From the NCBI RefSeq assembly GCF_040365225.1, contig NZ_AP028055.1:1-64000 (forward strand): a DNA stretch of 64,000 bases, written 5' to 3'. A program made the position numbers and the translations under genes. Positions 8,140-16,813 of this stretch are shown piece by piece; the stretch's first letter is position 1; every line of letters starts with the position of its first letter. The notes below the pieces were generated by a model, which worked only from the letters and a program-made list of their open reading frames with translations, did no database searches and had not been told where the DNA came from. This DNA comes from Bacteroides sedimenti (lineage in GTDB: Bacteria > Bacteroidota > Bacteroidia > Bacteroidales > Bacteroidaceae).

Positions 8140-8667
8140 TTTGATAGCTTTAATGAATGTTCCATTTATTAATAACAATGCAAGAGGTCAAACAGTTTAT
8201 TTCTGCGTTTGGGTAATTGTTATTTTACCCCACAAAAGAGATCCGTTCGTTTAAAACAGGAGGTCGTAAAACCTGTCGGTTGTAGAACCTGATGGATGCA
8301 GATTATAATAGTTTAGCAAAGGCATAATGTCCGAAACATAGCAGGTGTCCATGTTGTTGGAGAAGGCAGTTCTTTCTCTCATCATTAAAGAGCTATGATG
8401 GGTGGTTTTCAAAGAGAAAGAGCCATTCCCAACCTATATTGTGTGTTGGATATGGCTCTTTTATTGTTTTTTGACGTTGACTAATATCAAGTTTAGATCA
8501 TTTAGATTGAAACAATTCCGTTAATCGCCAGACTTATATTATCAATTGTAATTGTCGTTTCTTTAATTCGAAGAATTCGTTTTCAGTTAATCAGTAGTTC
8601 TTTCTATTCTTTCAAATAAGGGAAATATCAGAATGACTTATCAACTAAAAACTGAAAGTTTTGGCAA
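8140..8667. other. Intergenic region with nested hairpins
   Basis: About 530 bases without a credible ORF. It contains two overlapping inverted repeats at 8373-8464 (see the separate entry) and a short repetitive patch near 8258-8295 with ACCTG-type repeats. I recognise nothing else. Confidence 0.4.
8417..8464 (+). terminator. Strong orphan hairpin with T-run
   Basis: AAAGAGCCAT (8417-8426) pairs with ATGGCTCTTT (8452-8461), with extra pairing of CCAAC and GTTGG in the loop. TTATTGTTTTTT follows on the plus strand. No plus-strand gene ends nearby. It may terminate an unannotated RNA, or serve NamZ transcripts from the other strand. Confidence 0.5.
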
Positions 8668-9891
8668 TTACTCTGTGTAAAGCAGGTATTTTGCTCTCAT
8701 CTTTTTGTACTTTGCCAACTCTTTCTGCCATCCGGCCTTTATCTCTTTTTCACTTTTTCCTTCAATAATTTCTTTACGCACTGAAGCGTCGCCCATTAAC
8801 TGGTCGAACCAGCGTGGACGACTGATGAAGTCGGCTCCCTGGCCTGATTTGTTATAGAAATCCATGAAGTACTTCAAGGTAAATCCTTTTATGCGCGGTG
8901 CCTTTCTAAGATCTTCTCCATAGCATACCTGATCTTTATGCATAGGATTTTTGTCAAATCCGGCAAGTGAAGTTGGCGTGAAGGTGAATTCACCGAACTT
9001 TTTATCCGGCGCTCCGATAACTTCAAACGGGAAATAGGTTCCTCTTCCAACACTGATGTTAGTTGCTTCAAAAAGACAAAGGGAGGCATAAAGATTAATG
9101 GCTTGATCATTGGCCAAATTGGGAGAAGGCTTTACCGGAAGTGAATATGGTTGACCATGTTTCCAGTTTTTTACTTTAATTACTGTAAGAGCACATTTCT
9201 TTTTTCCTTCGAGCCATCCTTCACCGTTAATCATTTGTGCCAATTCTCCTACTGTACAGCCATGAAGGAGCGGTATAAGATCCATGCCAACAAAAGAGCG
9301 TAAAGAAGGTTTCATCACTGGTCCGTCCACAAAGTCGCAAGGGTTGGGGCGGTCTGCAATAATCATTTTCTTGTTATTTTCTGCACAAGCTTCCATTACA
9401 TAATGCATTGTGCTGATATAGGTATAAAATCGGGCTCCCACATCCTGAATATCGAACAAGACAACGTCTACATCACTCATCTGTTCAGCCGAAGGTTTTC
9501 TATTCTTTCCGTATAGAGAGATAATTGGAATTCCTGTTTTGCTGTCTTTCCCATCAGTAATTTTCTCTCCTGCATCTGCATTCCCCCTGAAACCATGTTC
9601 AGGCGCAAACACTTTCTTCACTGAAATGCCGCTTGCAAGCAGAGTGTCTAATAAGTGAACCTTTTTCTCTCCAACAATAGAAGTGTGATTTACCACTAAT
9701 GCTACCCTTTTATTTTTGAGTAGTGAAAGCAATTTGTCCATCTGTTCAGCACCTACTTTCACTCCTGTAGCAGAGTTTACATTCGAAGCAGCATAATGTG
9801 TCAAGCTCTTGCCTTCAGATGCGTGTACATTGAATGGCATGCAGAGTAACAGCGCTGCGCATAGTGACTGAAAAATTCTTTTTTTCTTCAT
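8668..9891 (-). CDS. namZ: Exo-beta-N-acetylmuramidase NamZ-like (DUF1343, GH171)
   Basis: The 407-residue product has a Sec signal peptide (1-25, ending VHASEG) and a full-length DUF1343 domain. Visible family motifs include LVVNHTSIVG, FAPEHGFRG, DVVLFDIQDVGARFYTYISTM and ADRPNP, and a C-terminal part with VGRGTYFPFEVIGAP. DUF1343 proteins from Bacillus and Tannerella are exo-acting muramidases that release MurNAc from the non-reducing end of peptidoglycan fragments. This one is therefore likely a periplasmic cell-wall recycling enzyme. It starts 27 bases after the MscS channel gene and is probably in one transcript with it. The family call is firm; the exact substrate is from family knowledge. 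Confidence 0.9.
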   Translation of the reverse strand: MKKKRIFQSLCAALLLCMPFNVHASEGKSLTHYAASNVNSATGVKVGAEQMDKLLSLLKNKRVALVVNHTSIVGEKKVHLLDTLLASGISVKKVFAPEHGFRGNADAGEKITDGKDSKTGIPIISLYGKNRKPSAEQMSDVDVVLFDIQDVGARFYTYISTMHYVMEACAENNKKMIIADRPNPCDFVDGPVMKPSLRSFVGMDLIPLLHGCTVGELAQMINGEGWLEGKKKCALTVIKVKNWKHGQPYSLPVKPSPNLANDQAINLYASLCLFEATNISVGRGTYFPFEVIGAPDKKFGEFTFTPTSLAGFDKNPMHKDQVCYGEDLRKAPRIKGFTLKYFMDFYNKSGQGADFISRPRWFDQLMGDASVRKEIIEGKSEKEIKAGWQKELAKYKKMRAKYLLYTE

Positions 9892-9918
9892 AAATACGGT
9901 TTTCGGTTAAAGGGTTAA

Positions 9919-10851
9919 TTATTGTTTTAATATTACATTGTTGTATGGATATGGTATCTCTATCTTTTCTTTATCAAAACGTTCCTTAATAGATTTCAGC
10001 AGATCGCATTTCAGAACAAAAGCATTTCCAGCATTTGCTGCCCATGCCCATGCTTTCAATGTTATAGCCGAATTTCCGAGTTCGATCACCCGAACCATTA
10101 CCTGAGGCGTACCTGCCTGTTTGTCTTCGGCAGATCGACGATCAATCAGCAAGGGGTGCCTCATTATTTCATCTCTCATCACCTCAATGGCTCTGTTCAG
10201 GTCGGTATCATACGAGACACCGACTTCAATGAAGCTACAAGTGTCTTGTTCTCCAATAGTTGAATTTACGATGGTGCTGGAGTTGATTTTACTATTAGGG
10301 ATAATTATCATACGGTTGTCCAAGCTCTTGATTACTGTATGCCGTAGAGTAATTTCGGCAACAGTTCCGTTGACTACTGCATCGATCATGATTGAATCTC
10401 CAATACGGAAAGGTTTTCCAAATACGATGAACAATCCGCTGACAAAATTAGATAAGGCTTCCTGAGATGCGAAACCGACGGCCATTGCCATGATTCCGGC
10501 TCCTGCAAGGATGGAGTTGCTGACTTTTTCCATTCCCGGTATTAAAGAGAGAAAAATACCTGTACCAATTATGTATATGGCATAAACAAGGATACGCTGT
10601 ACAAAGCTCTCAGTTGTTTGGTCAAGAAGAGCAATTTTATTTCTTCTTCTTCTTTGAGAACGTCTGAATAAATACTTGGTAAATGAAACGGCAGCCTGGG
10701 TAATTGCATATATCAAAACGGCTTTTACACAGAATGTAATTGCTTTTTCAATGCTAATATCCCAAAAAGAAGCTGCTTTCTCAAGATTAATATTTACCTT
10801 ATCAAGATTAATATTCAAAATGGTACTGCAGAAAAAGTCGTGTAGATTCAT
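9919..10851 (-). CDS. Small mechanosensitive ion channel (MscS family)
   Basis: This 310-residue MscS-type channel opens under membrane tension to relieve osmotic stress. Three membrane segments lie in the N-terminal half (about 35-55, 85-105 and 115-145). The third is the pore helix, rich in Gly/Ala (LAGAGIMAMAVGFASQEALSNFVSGLF), shown here only as the pattern AGAGIMAMAVGFA. The beta domain follows, with FGKPFRIGDSI, IIIPNSKI and the family EVGVSYDTDL, and then the C-terminal alpha/beta domain. Length is normal for the minimal form. It precedes namZ in the same direction. A membrane-tension channel beside a muramidase fits a general envelope-stress pair, but this is inference. Confidence 0.92.
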   Translation of the reverse strand: MNLHDFFCSTILNINLDKVNINLEKAASFWDISIEKAITFCVKAVLIYAITQAAVSFTKYLFRRSQRRRRNKIALLDQTTESFVQRILVYAIYIIGTGIFLSLIPGMEKVSNSILAGAGIMAMAVGFASQEALSNFVSGLFIVFGKPFRIGDSIMIDAVVNGTVAEITLRHTVIKSLDNRMIIIPNSKINSSTIVNSTIGEQDTCSFIEVGVSYDTDLNRAIEVMRDEIMRHPLLIDRRSAEDKQAGTPQVMVRVIELGNSAITLKAWAWAANAGNAFVLKCDLLKSIKERFDKEKIEIPYPYNNVILKQ

Positions 10852-10872
10852 GTTTGTTATTCTTATATTTAG

Positions 10873-10890
10873 TAATATTGCACAAAATTA
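10873..10890. promoter_or_regulatory. Divergent -7 boxes for MscS (-) and HD gene (+)
   Basis: On the minus strand 10883-10890 reads TAATTTTG, a perfect -7 box 32 bases from the MscS ATG. On the plus strand 10873-10880 reads TAATATTG, one mismatch from consensus, 46 bases from the HD-gene ATG. Confidence 0.5.
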
Positions 10891-10925
10891 TTTATTTCCA
10901 CCGAAAAAGCAAGAATATAAATATA

Positions 10926-11459
10926 ATGAATGTGTTAGAGATTATTAATAAGTATTATAAACCTGGAAGACAACTGGATATTTTACTCACTCATAGCAGG
11001 GCAGTTGCCGATAAAGCATTACAAATTGCTTCAGACCATCCTGAATTTAATCTCGATAAAGTTTTTCTGGAAGAGGCTTGTATGATTCATGATATCGGAA
11101 TATTTCTAACAAATGCTCATGGTATCGATTGCGTGGGTACTGAGCCTTATATTTGTCATGGTTATCTGGGAGCCGATTTAATGCGCAAAGAAGGATTCCC
11201 GCGTCATGCACTTGTGTGCGAACGGCATACTGGTGCCGGAATATCTGCACTTGATATTGAGAAAAATCAGTTGCCCCTTCCTCATCGCGACTTTCTTCCC
11301 GTATCCATTGAGGAACAGGTGATTTGCTTTGCAGATAAGTTTTTTTCTAAGACTCATCTTGATCGTGAAAAAAGTGTGGAGGCAGCCCGGAAAAGCATCT
11401 CAAAATTCGGTTGTGAAGGATTAAAACGATTTGATACATGGTGTGAGATGTTTCTATAG
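10926..11459 (+). CDS. HD-domain metal-dependent phosphohydrolase
   Basis: The 177-residue product has the HD superfamily pattern: THSRAVADKA (first His), EEACMIHDIGIF (the HD pair), ICHGYLGADLMR and CERHTGAG (further His), and ICFADKFFS (final Asp). Such proteins hydrolyse nucleotides or phosphate esters using a metal ion; the substrate is not evident. The frame could start 24 codons earlier, at a TTG or other alternative start, but that region overlaps the promoter. The ATG at 10926 begins a protein that aligns naturally with small HD hydrolases. It is divergent from the MscS gene and stands alone ahead of the LptD gene. Confidence 0.85.
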   Translation: MNVLEIINKYYKPGRQLDILLTHSRAVADKALQIASDHPEFNLDKVFLEEACMIHDIGIFLTNAHGIDCVGTEPYICHGYLGADLMRKEGFPRHALVCERHTGAGISALDIEKNQLPLPHRDFLPVSIEEQVICFADKFFSKTHLDREKSVEAARKSISKFGCEGLKRFDTWCEMFL

Positions 11460-11513
11460 CTGAAAAAAATATTTAAATAAACTGAAAGTCGTTAATATTT
11501 GGTGGATATTGCT

Positions 11514-11521
11514 TACTTTTG
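11514..11521 (+). promoter_or_regulatory. -7 box of the LptD-like gene
   Basis: TACTTTTG is a perfect TAnnTTTG match 27 bases ahead of the ATG at 11548. It overlaps an in-frame TTG that could otherwise be read as a start, which supports the ATG. Confidence 0.55.
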
Positions 11522-11547
11522 CCCATTCAAGCGTAAATGCAAAATTG

Positions 11548-14253
11548 ATGACATCACTAAAACTAAAAACATATATAATCCCGCTTTTTATTCTTGTCAT
11601 GACTCTTTCTCTTTCAGATGGAGTTCATGCGCAGAGGAGAAAACGAAGTACCTTGTCTTCCGATACAATTAAGACTGATACAATTGCAAATGATTCGCTG
11701 ACTGGAAAAACAAAGAAGAAGCAGATGCTTGACGCTCCGGTAGCATATGAGGCTTCTGACTCTATTGTTTTTACAAAAGGTGGTTTTGCGCATCTTTACG
11801 GAAAGGGTAAAGTGAATTATCAGAAAATAGAATTGACCTCCGAAGTGATAACCATGAACATGGATAGTAGCACCGTTTATGCAAGAGGGGTGCCTGATTC
11901 TTTAGGAGTTGAAACCGGATCACCGGTTTTTAAAGATGGGGAAACACCTTATGAATCAAGAACAATTCATTACAATTTTAAAAGTAAACGAGGATACATT
12001 AAAGACGTTAAGACTAAGCAGGGAGAAGGGTTTGTTGTTAGCTACAATGCCAAAAAAAGCTCTGGAGATGAGCTTTTTATGGAAGATGGGAAATATACCA
12101 CTTGTGATAACGAAAAACACCCTCATTTCTATCTGCAGCTTACACGGGCTAAAGTGAAACCTAAAAAGAATGTGGTGTTCGGACCTGCATATCTTGTTGT
12201 GGAAGATGTGGCCTTACCAATTGCCGTTCCTTTTGGCTTTTTCCCTTTTACCAGTACCTACTCTTCAGGATTTATTATGCCAACCTACGGCGATGAAATG
12301 AACCGGGGTTTTTATCTGCGTGATGGCGGATATTATTTTGCTTTGAGTGATTACATGGATTTGAAGTTGACCGGAGAGATTTTTACTAAAGGTTCCTGGG
12401 GATTAGGCGCTTCAACTAATTACAATAAAAGATACAAATATTCTGGTTCTTTGAGTGCCAATTATCAGGTAACCAAAACGGGTGATAAGAATATGCCCGA
12501 CTATTCGGAATCAAAGGATTTTAAGATCAACTGGTCCCATCGGCAAGATTCAAAAGCAAGCCCTAATAGCACGTTCTCTGCCAGTGTAAACTTTGCTACC
12601 AGCAGTTACGAGAAAACAAATCTGGGAAGCTTTTATAATCCTGCTATGTATTCTCAAAATACAAAAACTTCTAGTGTAAGCTACACCCGGAATTTTCCTG
12701 ATCAACGCCTCACACTTTCAAGTACTTTCAACATAGCTCAACGTACCAAAGATTCAACATTGTCCGTAACGCTTCCTGATATGAATTTATCAATGAGTCG
12801 CATATTCCCTTTTAAAAGGAAAAAAGCGGTAGGAGAAGAACGATGGTACGAAAAAATATCAATGAGCTATAATGGTCAATTACGTAACAGTATTACTACG
12901 AAAGAAAATCAGTTTTTTAAATCGAGCCTGGTAAAGGATTGGCAGAATGCAGTAAACCATTCAATTCCAATCAGTGCGACTTTCACCTTGTTCAAATACT
13001 TCAATCTGACACCCTCTTTCAATTATACCGAGCGCTGGTATACATATAAAGTAAATCAGTCCTGGGATAATGCCAGAAATGCCGAGAGAAGAGATACAAC
13101 ATATGGCTTTAACAGGGTTTATAACTATAACATGAGTTTGGGGCTTAGTACTAAGCTCTATGGTAGATATGTGCCGTTTAAAGCCATTAATGCCCTCTTT
13201 GGGAATAAGATAGACGCTATCCGCCATGTCATTACACCAACCATCAGCCTCAGTGCACAACCCGATTTCGGTGCACGTCATTATGGATACTGGGATACTT
13301 ATACGTATACAGATGCCAATGGTGAGGTCCGCATGAAAGAGTACACACCTTACGAAGGAGCTCTGTTTGGTGTTCCGGGTAAAGGTAAACAAGGGAATAT
13401 AAGTATGGATATATCCAACAACCTGGAGATGAAAATTAAATCAGACCGCGATTCAACAGGTGTGAAGAAGATTAGCCTGATTGACGAACTGGGTGCAAGC
13501 ATGTCTTATAATATGGCGGCTGTAACAAAACCATGGAGTGATTTGTCTATGCGTCTTCGAATGAAGTTCTCGCAACGGTATACATTAAATTTAAGTACCT
13601 CTTTTGCAACGTATGCTTACCAGTTTGATAAGAATGGCAATGTGTTTGTAGGAGATAGGACTGAATGGTCTTACGGTCGTTTCGGACGATTCCAGGGGTG
13701 TGGGTCTTCTTTCTCTTACACCTTTGATAATAATACCTGGAAGAAATGGTTTGGTAAAGAAGAAGAGAAGAAACAGGATAAAAATAAGCCGAGTGAAGAA
13801 ACAGCAGCTACAACTGAAGGAGAAGAACCTAAAAAACCGAAAGAAAAGAAAGCTGATGTTGATTCAGATGGTTATCTTCCGTTCAATATGCCCTGGTCGT
13901 TTAATATTTCCTACTCGTTTAATTTTAGGGAAAACACCACAGCTAAAATTAATGAGAAGAATATGCGTTATCCATATAAGCTGACTCATACACTGAGTGG
14001 AGGAGGCAACATAAAGATCTCTAATAAATGGTCTTTCTCATTCAACGGATCGTATGACTTTGATGCGAAACAAATTGCACAAACCTCCTGTAATATAACC
14101 CGCGACCTCCACTGCTGGAGTATGACTTGCAACCTGAATCCTTTTGGCAGATGGCGTTCATACAACTTCACCATCCGTGCCAATTCAAGTATGTTGCAGG
14201 ATTTGAAATGGGAACAGAGAAGCAATATGTCTTCCAATATCAAGTGGTATTAA
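11548..14253 (+). CDS. LPS-assembly protein LptD-like outer-membrane protein
   Basis: LptD inserts lipopolysaccharide into the outer leaflet of the outer membrane. The 901-residue product has a signal peptide (cleavage likely after VHAQ), a Thr/Ser/Lys-rich linker, and an LptA/OstA-like beta-jellyroll (about 55-165, with GGFAHLYGKGKVNYQ and YNFKSKRGYIKDV). A long beta-barrel with many alternating aromatic strands follows. CDNEKHPH, where the Cys may take part in disulfides, precedes the barrel. A highly charged insertion (WFGKEEEKKQDKN and following, roughly 733-780) probably lies in a loop. The last residues, SSNIKWY, end in aromatics as in barrel proteins. It is monocistronic, with a strong terminator. 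LptE was not found here. Confidence 0.82.
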   Translation: MTSLKLKTYIIPLFILVMTLSLSDGVHAQRRKRSTLSSDTIKTDTIANDSLTGKTKKKQMLDAPVAYEASDSIVFTKGGFAHLYGKGKVNYQKIELTSEVITMNMDSSTVYARGVPDSLGVETGSPVFKDGETPYESRTIHYNFKSKRGYIKDVKTKQGEGFVVSYNAKKSSGDELFMEDGKYTTCDNEKHPHFYLQLTRAKVKPKKNVVFGPAYLVVEDVALPIAVPFGFFPFTSTYSSGFIMPTYGDEMNRGFYLRDGGYYFALSDYMDLKLTGEIFTKGSWGLGASTNYNKRYKYSGSLSANYQVTKTGDKNMPDYSESKDFKINWSHRQDSKASPNSTFSASVNFATSSYEKTNLGSFYNPAMYSQNTKTSSVSYTRNFPDQRLTLSSTFNIAQRTKDSTLSVTLPDMNLSMSRIFPFKRKKAVGEERWYEKISMSYNGQLRNSITTKENQFFKSSLVKDWQNAVNHSIPISATFTLFKYFNLTPSFNYTERWYTYKVNQSWDNARNAERRDTTYGFNRVYNYNMSLGLSTKLYGRYVPFKAINALFGNKIDAIRHVITPTISLSAQPDFGARHYGYWDTYTYTDANGEVRMKEYTPYEGALFGVPGKGKQGNISMDISNNLEMKIKSDRDSTGVKKISLIDELGASMSYNMAAVTKPWSDLSMRLRMKFSQRYTLNLSTSFATYAYQFDKNGNVFVGDRTEWSYGRFGRFQGCGSSFSYTFDNNTWKKWFGKEEEKKQDKNKPSEETAATTEGEEPKKPKEKKADVDSDGYLPFNMPWSFNISYSFNFRENTTAKINEKNMRYPYKLTHTLSGGGNIKISNKWSFSFNGSYDFDAKQIAQTSCNITRDLHCWSMTCNLNPFGRWRSYNFTIRANSSMLQDLKWEQRSNMSSNIKWY

Positions 14254-14267
14254 ACATCAATTGAAAT

Positions 14268-14320
14268 AAAAACAGTAAGAGCGGGTCTGGAATATTCAGA
14301 ACCCGCTCTTACTGTTTTTA
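14268..14320. terminator. Strong bidirectional terminator between lptD and ung
   Basis: AAAAACAGTAAGAGCGGGT (14268-14286) pairs perfectly with ACCCGCTCTTACTGTTTTT (14301-14319), with TCTG/CAGA pairing inside the loop. Both genes end facing it, and the A/T tails suit both directions. Confidence 0.9.
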
Positions 14321-14365
14321 TGGAACTCTTATATTATTTTGATTTGATCTGGTCTGATCTGGTCA

Positions 14366-15028
14366 TTACCAGATAATCGGTTCCTTTCCATGTTCTGTAA
14401 GGTACCGGTTGGCTTTGCTAAAATGCCTGTTTCCGAAGAATCCTCTGTAAGCCGAAAGGGGGGAGGGATGAGCTGAAGTAAGTATCAGGTGCTTGTTTCG
14501 GTCAATCATAGCACCTTTTTTTTGTGCATACGATCCCCATAAAATGAAGACCAAATTTTCGCGCTCTTCTGCCAAATGGCGAATTGCTGCATCGGTAAAC
14601 TCTTCCCAACCTTTTCTCTGGTGTGAGCCAGCCTGATGGGCCCGTACGGTTAGAGTTGCATTCATCAGCAGAACTCCCTGTTCGGTCCATCTTGTAAGAT
14701 TACCACTTTTAGGCGGTGGAGTTCCCAAATCACTTTCAATCTCTTTAAAGATGTTCTGCAAGGACGGAGGAAATGGCACACCATCATTTACAGAGAAGCA
14801 TAAGCCGTGTGCCTGTCCCGGTTCATGATAAGGATCCTGGCCTATAATCACTACCTTTACCTTATCGAACGGACAGCTGTTAAACGCATTGAAAATAAGC
14901 TTTCCCGGAGGATATACAGTGTAATTTGCATACTCGAACCTTACAAAATCAGTAAGCCGACTAAAGTAGCCGGCTTCAAATTCTGGTTCAAGATGCTGTT
15001 TCCAGCTTTCCTCTATCTGTACATTCAT
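14366..15028 (-). CDS. ung: Uracil-DNA glycosylase
   Basis: Ung removes uracil from DNA in base-excision repair. The 220-residue product has the catalytic motif GQDPYH (63-68, with Asp65 as the general base), the LLMNATLTVR motif, VFILWGSYAQ, and the C-terminal HPSPLS loop with its conserved His. Length is typical for family 1 UDG. Its start is only 5 bases from the asnA stop, so asnA and ung form one transcript reading leftwards. Confidence 0.97.
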   Translation of the reverse strand: MNVQIEESWKQHLEPEFEAGYFSRLTDFVRFEYANYTVYPPGKLIFNAFNSCPFDKVKVVIIGQDPYHEPGQAHGLCFSVNDGVPFPPSLQNIFKEIESDLGTPPPKSGNLTRWTEQGVLLMNATLTVRAHQAGSHQRKGWEEFTDAAIRHLAEERENLVFILWGSYAQKKGAMIDRNKHLILTSAHPSPLSAYRGFFGNRHFSKANRYLTEHGKEPIIW

Positions 15029-15033
15029 CTCTC

Positions 15034-16071
15034 TTAAATTAAAGGCATGTTGAGTTCATCACATTCCTTACGCATATCTGCAGGCCAGATGCTTGCCTGG
15101 ATCTCACCAATGTGAGCTTTACGCAAATAGAACATGCAAAGGCGAGACTGGCCTATACCACCACCGATGCTCAGAGGTAGGGTACCTTCTATTAGTCTTT
15201 TGTGGAAATAAAGATCCTTACGGCTTTCCTGGCCGCTTTCATTCAATTGTCTTATTAGCGCCTCTTTATCTACGCGAATACCCATTGATGAAAGTTCCAC
15301 GGCACGATTCAGAACATCATTCCAAACCAGCAGGTCGCCGTTCAGTCCCGGTAGTCCATTTAATCCAGGAGTTGAATAGTCATCATAATCCGGTGCACGC
15401 AAGTCATGCTCTATGCCATCACCCAATTTGCAGCCGATACCGAAGATAAACACGGCACCGTATTTTTTAGTAATTTCATTTTCACGTTCTTTCGGCTCAA
15501 GTTCCGGATACAGTTGACGGAGCTCTTCAGCATGTATAAAGAATAGTTTTTCCGGAAGGCATGGCTTAATCTGAGGGTACATCTCATACACCATGTATTC
15601 TGTACGAACCATAGCTGCGTAGATGCGGTTTACAATCTCTTTCAGGAAGTCAATATTACGGTCTTCAGCTGTTATAACACGTTCCCAGTCCCATTGGTCT
15701 ACATAAAGTGAATGTAGATTGCCTAGTTCTTCATCAGAACGGATAGCATTCATGTCGGTATAAATACCATATCCTGGTTCAATGCTGTAATCGGCCAGTG
15801 TTAATCTTTTCCATTTAGCCAGTGAATGTACAACTTCAGCCTCCTTGTCACCAAGTTCCTTAATTGGGAAAGAAACAGGACGCTCTACTCCGCTAAGGTC
15901 GTCATTGATCCCCATTCCCTTTAATACAAATAAAGGTGCTGTTACGCGTCGGAGTCGTAACTCAGATGATAAGTTTTGTTGAAAAAACTCTTTTATTTGT
16001 TTTATGCCTAACTCGGTTTGTTGTAAATCAAGTATCGGCGTGTAATTTACCGGTTTTATAAGGTAGCTCAT
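15034..16071 (-). CDS. asnA: Aspartate--ammonia ligase
   Basis: AsnA makes asparagine from aspartate, ammonia and ATP in the cytoplasm. It is related to class II aminoacyl-tRNA synthetases. The 345-residue product shows the family features RRVTAPLFV, DYSIEPGYGIYTDMNAIR, YVDQWDWERVI, IFGIGCKLGDG and a final ATP-site motif GGGIGQSRLCMFYLRKAHIGE. Length is normal. The ATG is preceded by a TATATTTG box. It is the first gene of an asnA-ung pair. Confidence 0.97.
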   Translation of the reverse strand: MSYLIKPVNYTPILDLQQTELGIKQIKEFFQQNLSSELRLRRVTAPLFVLKGMGINDDLSGVERPVSFPIKELGDKEAEVVHSLAKWKRLTLADYSIEPGYGIYTDMNAIRSDEELGNLHSLYVDQWDWERVITAEDRNIDFLKEIVNRIYAAMVRTEYMVYEMYPQIKPCLPEKLFFIHAEELRQLYPELEPKERENEITKKYGAVFIFGIGCKLGDGIEHDLRAPDYDDYSTPGLNGLPGLNGDLLVWNDVLNRAVELSSMGIRVDKEALIRQLNESGQESRKDLYFHKRLIEGTLPLSIGGGIGQSRLCMFYLRKAHIGEIQASIWPADMRKECDELNMPLI

Positions 16072-16097
16072 AGGTTGGTTTTTAATTAATTGGTCGG

Positions 16098-16105
16098 CAA
16101 ATATA
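16098..16105 (-). promoter_or_regulatory. -7 box of the asnA-ung operon
   Basis: Read leftwards this is TATATTTG, a perfect TAnnTTTG match 27 bases ahead of the asnA ATG. Confidence 0.65.
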
Positions 16106-16404
16106 CATACTATTTATTAATATGCTATTATTTATTCATAAAATATTAGCATAATGTTGTGTTAAATAGTTAAATCTATTTCAAAATAATAGTTTAATGT
16201 TTAGCCAATATTCGGATAAATAGTGTTTATTTTATGTATATTATTGAGTTTTATTGCAATAGGAATTATCTTTTTTAAAGAAGAAAGCAATTATTTCATC
16301 CGTTTTTTTCATTTATCTATTGTGTATGGCAGATAGAGATGCAGTAATTTTCAATGTTTTGAAGGAAAATAAATGAAATATTAGGAAACATGCATCTCTT
16401 TTTG

Positions 16405-16412
16405 TACTTTTG
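16405..16412 (+). promoter_or_regulatory. -7 box of tRNA-Arg
   Basis: TACTTTTG, a perfect TAnnTTTG match, lies 12 bases ahead of the mature tRNA 5' end, giving a very short leader. Confidence 0.6.
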
Positions 16413-16424
16413 CAATCACAAAAA

Positions 16425-16497
16425 GGTTCCGTAGCTTAGTGAATAGAGCGTCAGATTCCGGTTCTGAAGGTCGTGGGTTTGACTCCCACCGGGATCA
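16425..16497 (+). tRNA. tRNA-Arg(CCG)
   Basis: The sequence folds into a full cloverleaf. Acceptor arms GGTTCCG and CGGGATC pair with two G-U wobbles. There is a D arm with TAGCTTAGTGAATAGAGC. An anticodon stem TCAGA/TCTGA encloses the loop TTCCGGT (anticodon CCG). The T arm is GTGGG-TTTGACT-CCCAC, and A is the discriminator. CCA is not encoded. A promoter box precedes it and a strong terminator follows. I found no copy of its 3' end elsewhere in the window, so there is no sign that it is an integration site here. Confidence 0.95.
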
Positions 16498-16813
16498 CAG
16501 AAATGAAAATCAGCTAATTAAATCCTATGCAAGAGGATTTTTAGCTGATTTTTTTATTTACATGCTATACTGTATGATGCAGAAACAAGGATTACTTGTA
16601 AAATACAGAGGTAATAGTCATTTAATGATGAACATGCCATTATGCCTTTAAAGCTCAAACTTCTTAAGCATTCAATGGCATGCAAAAGTAAGAGGAGTTG
16701 CCAGTCGTGAAACTTAAAACGAACTTACAATCATATTCGTACACCACGAAAATCTCTATCTCCCCTTTATATGGAGAAATAAGGCATAGTTCATCTCACA
16801 TTTATTTTACCCG
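16498..16813. other. Intergenic region downstream of tRNA-Arg
   Basis: After the tRNA terminator there is an inverted repeat, CATGCCATT (16633-16641) with AATGGCATG (16674-16682), of unknown role. No gene is evident; a 70-codon frame starting inside the tRNA is not credible. Confidence 0.4.
16506..16557 (+). terminator. Terminator of tRNA-Arg
   Basis: AAAATCAGCTAA pairs with TTAGCTGATTTT, extended in the loop by AATCCT/AGGATT, and is followed by a run of seven Ts. Confidence 0.9.

Larger units (their letters stand above)
16072..16424. other. AT-rich intergenic region asnA / tRNA-Arg
   Basis: About 350 bases with the asnA promoter at the left edge and the tRNA promoter at the right. The sequence between is AT-rich, and I see no gene or hairpin in it. 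Confidence 0.5.

Noticed and set aside
12961..13392. 143-codon minus-strand frame inside the LptD-like gene
   Set aside because: It lies wholly opposite a clear coding barrel region and has no family features of its own.
16439..16651. 70-codon frame starting inside tRNA-Arg
   Set aside because: It begins in the tRNA and runs through the tRNA terminator, so it is not a plausible gene.
16425..16813. Integration (attachment) site at tRNA-Arg
   Set aside because: I found no integrase and no second copy of the tRNA 3' end in the window. The tRNA is followed by its own terminator.
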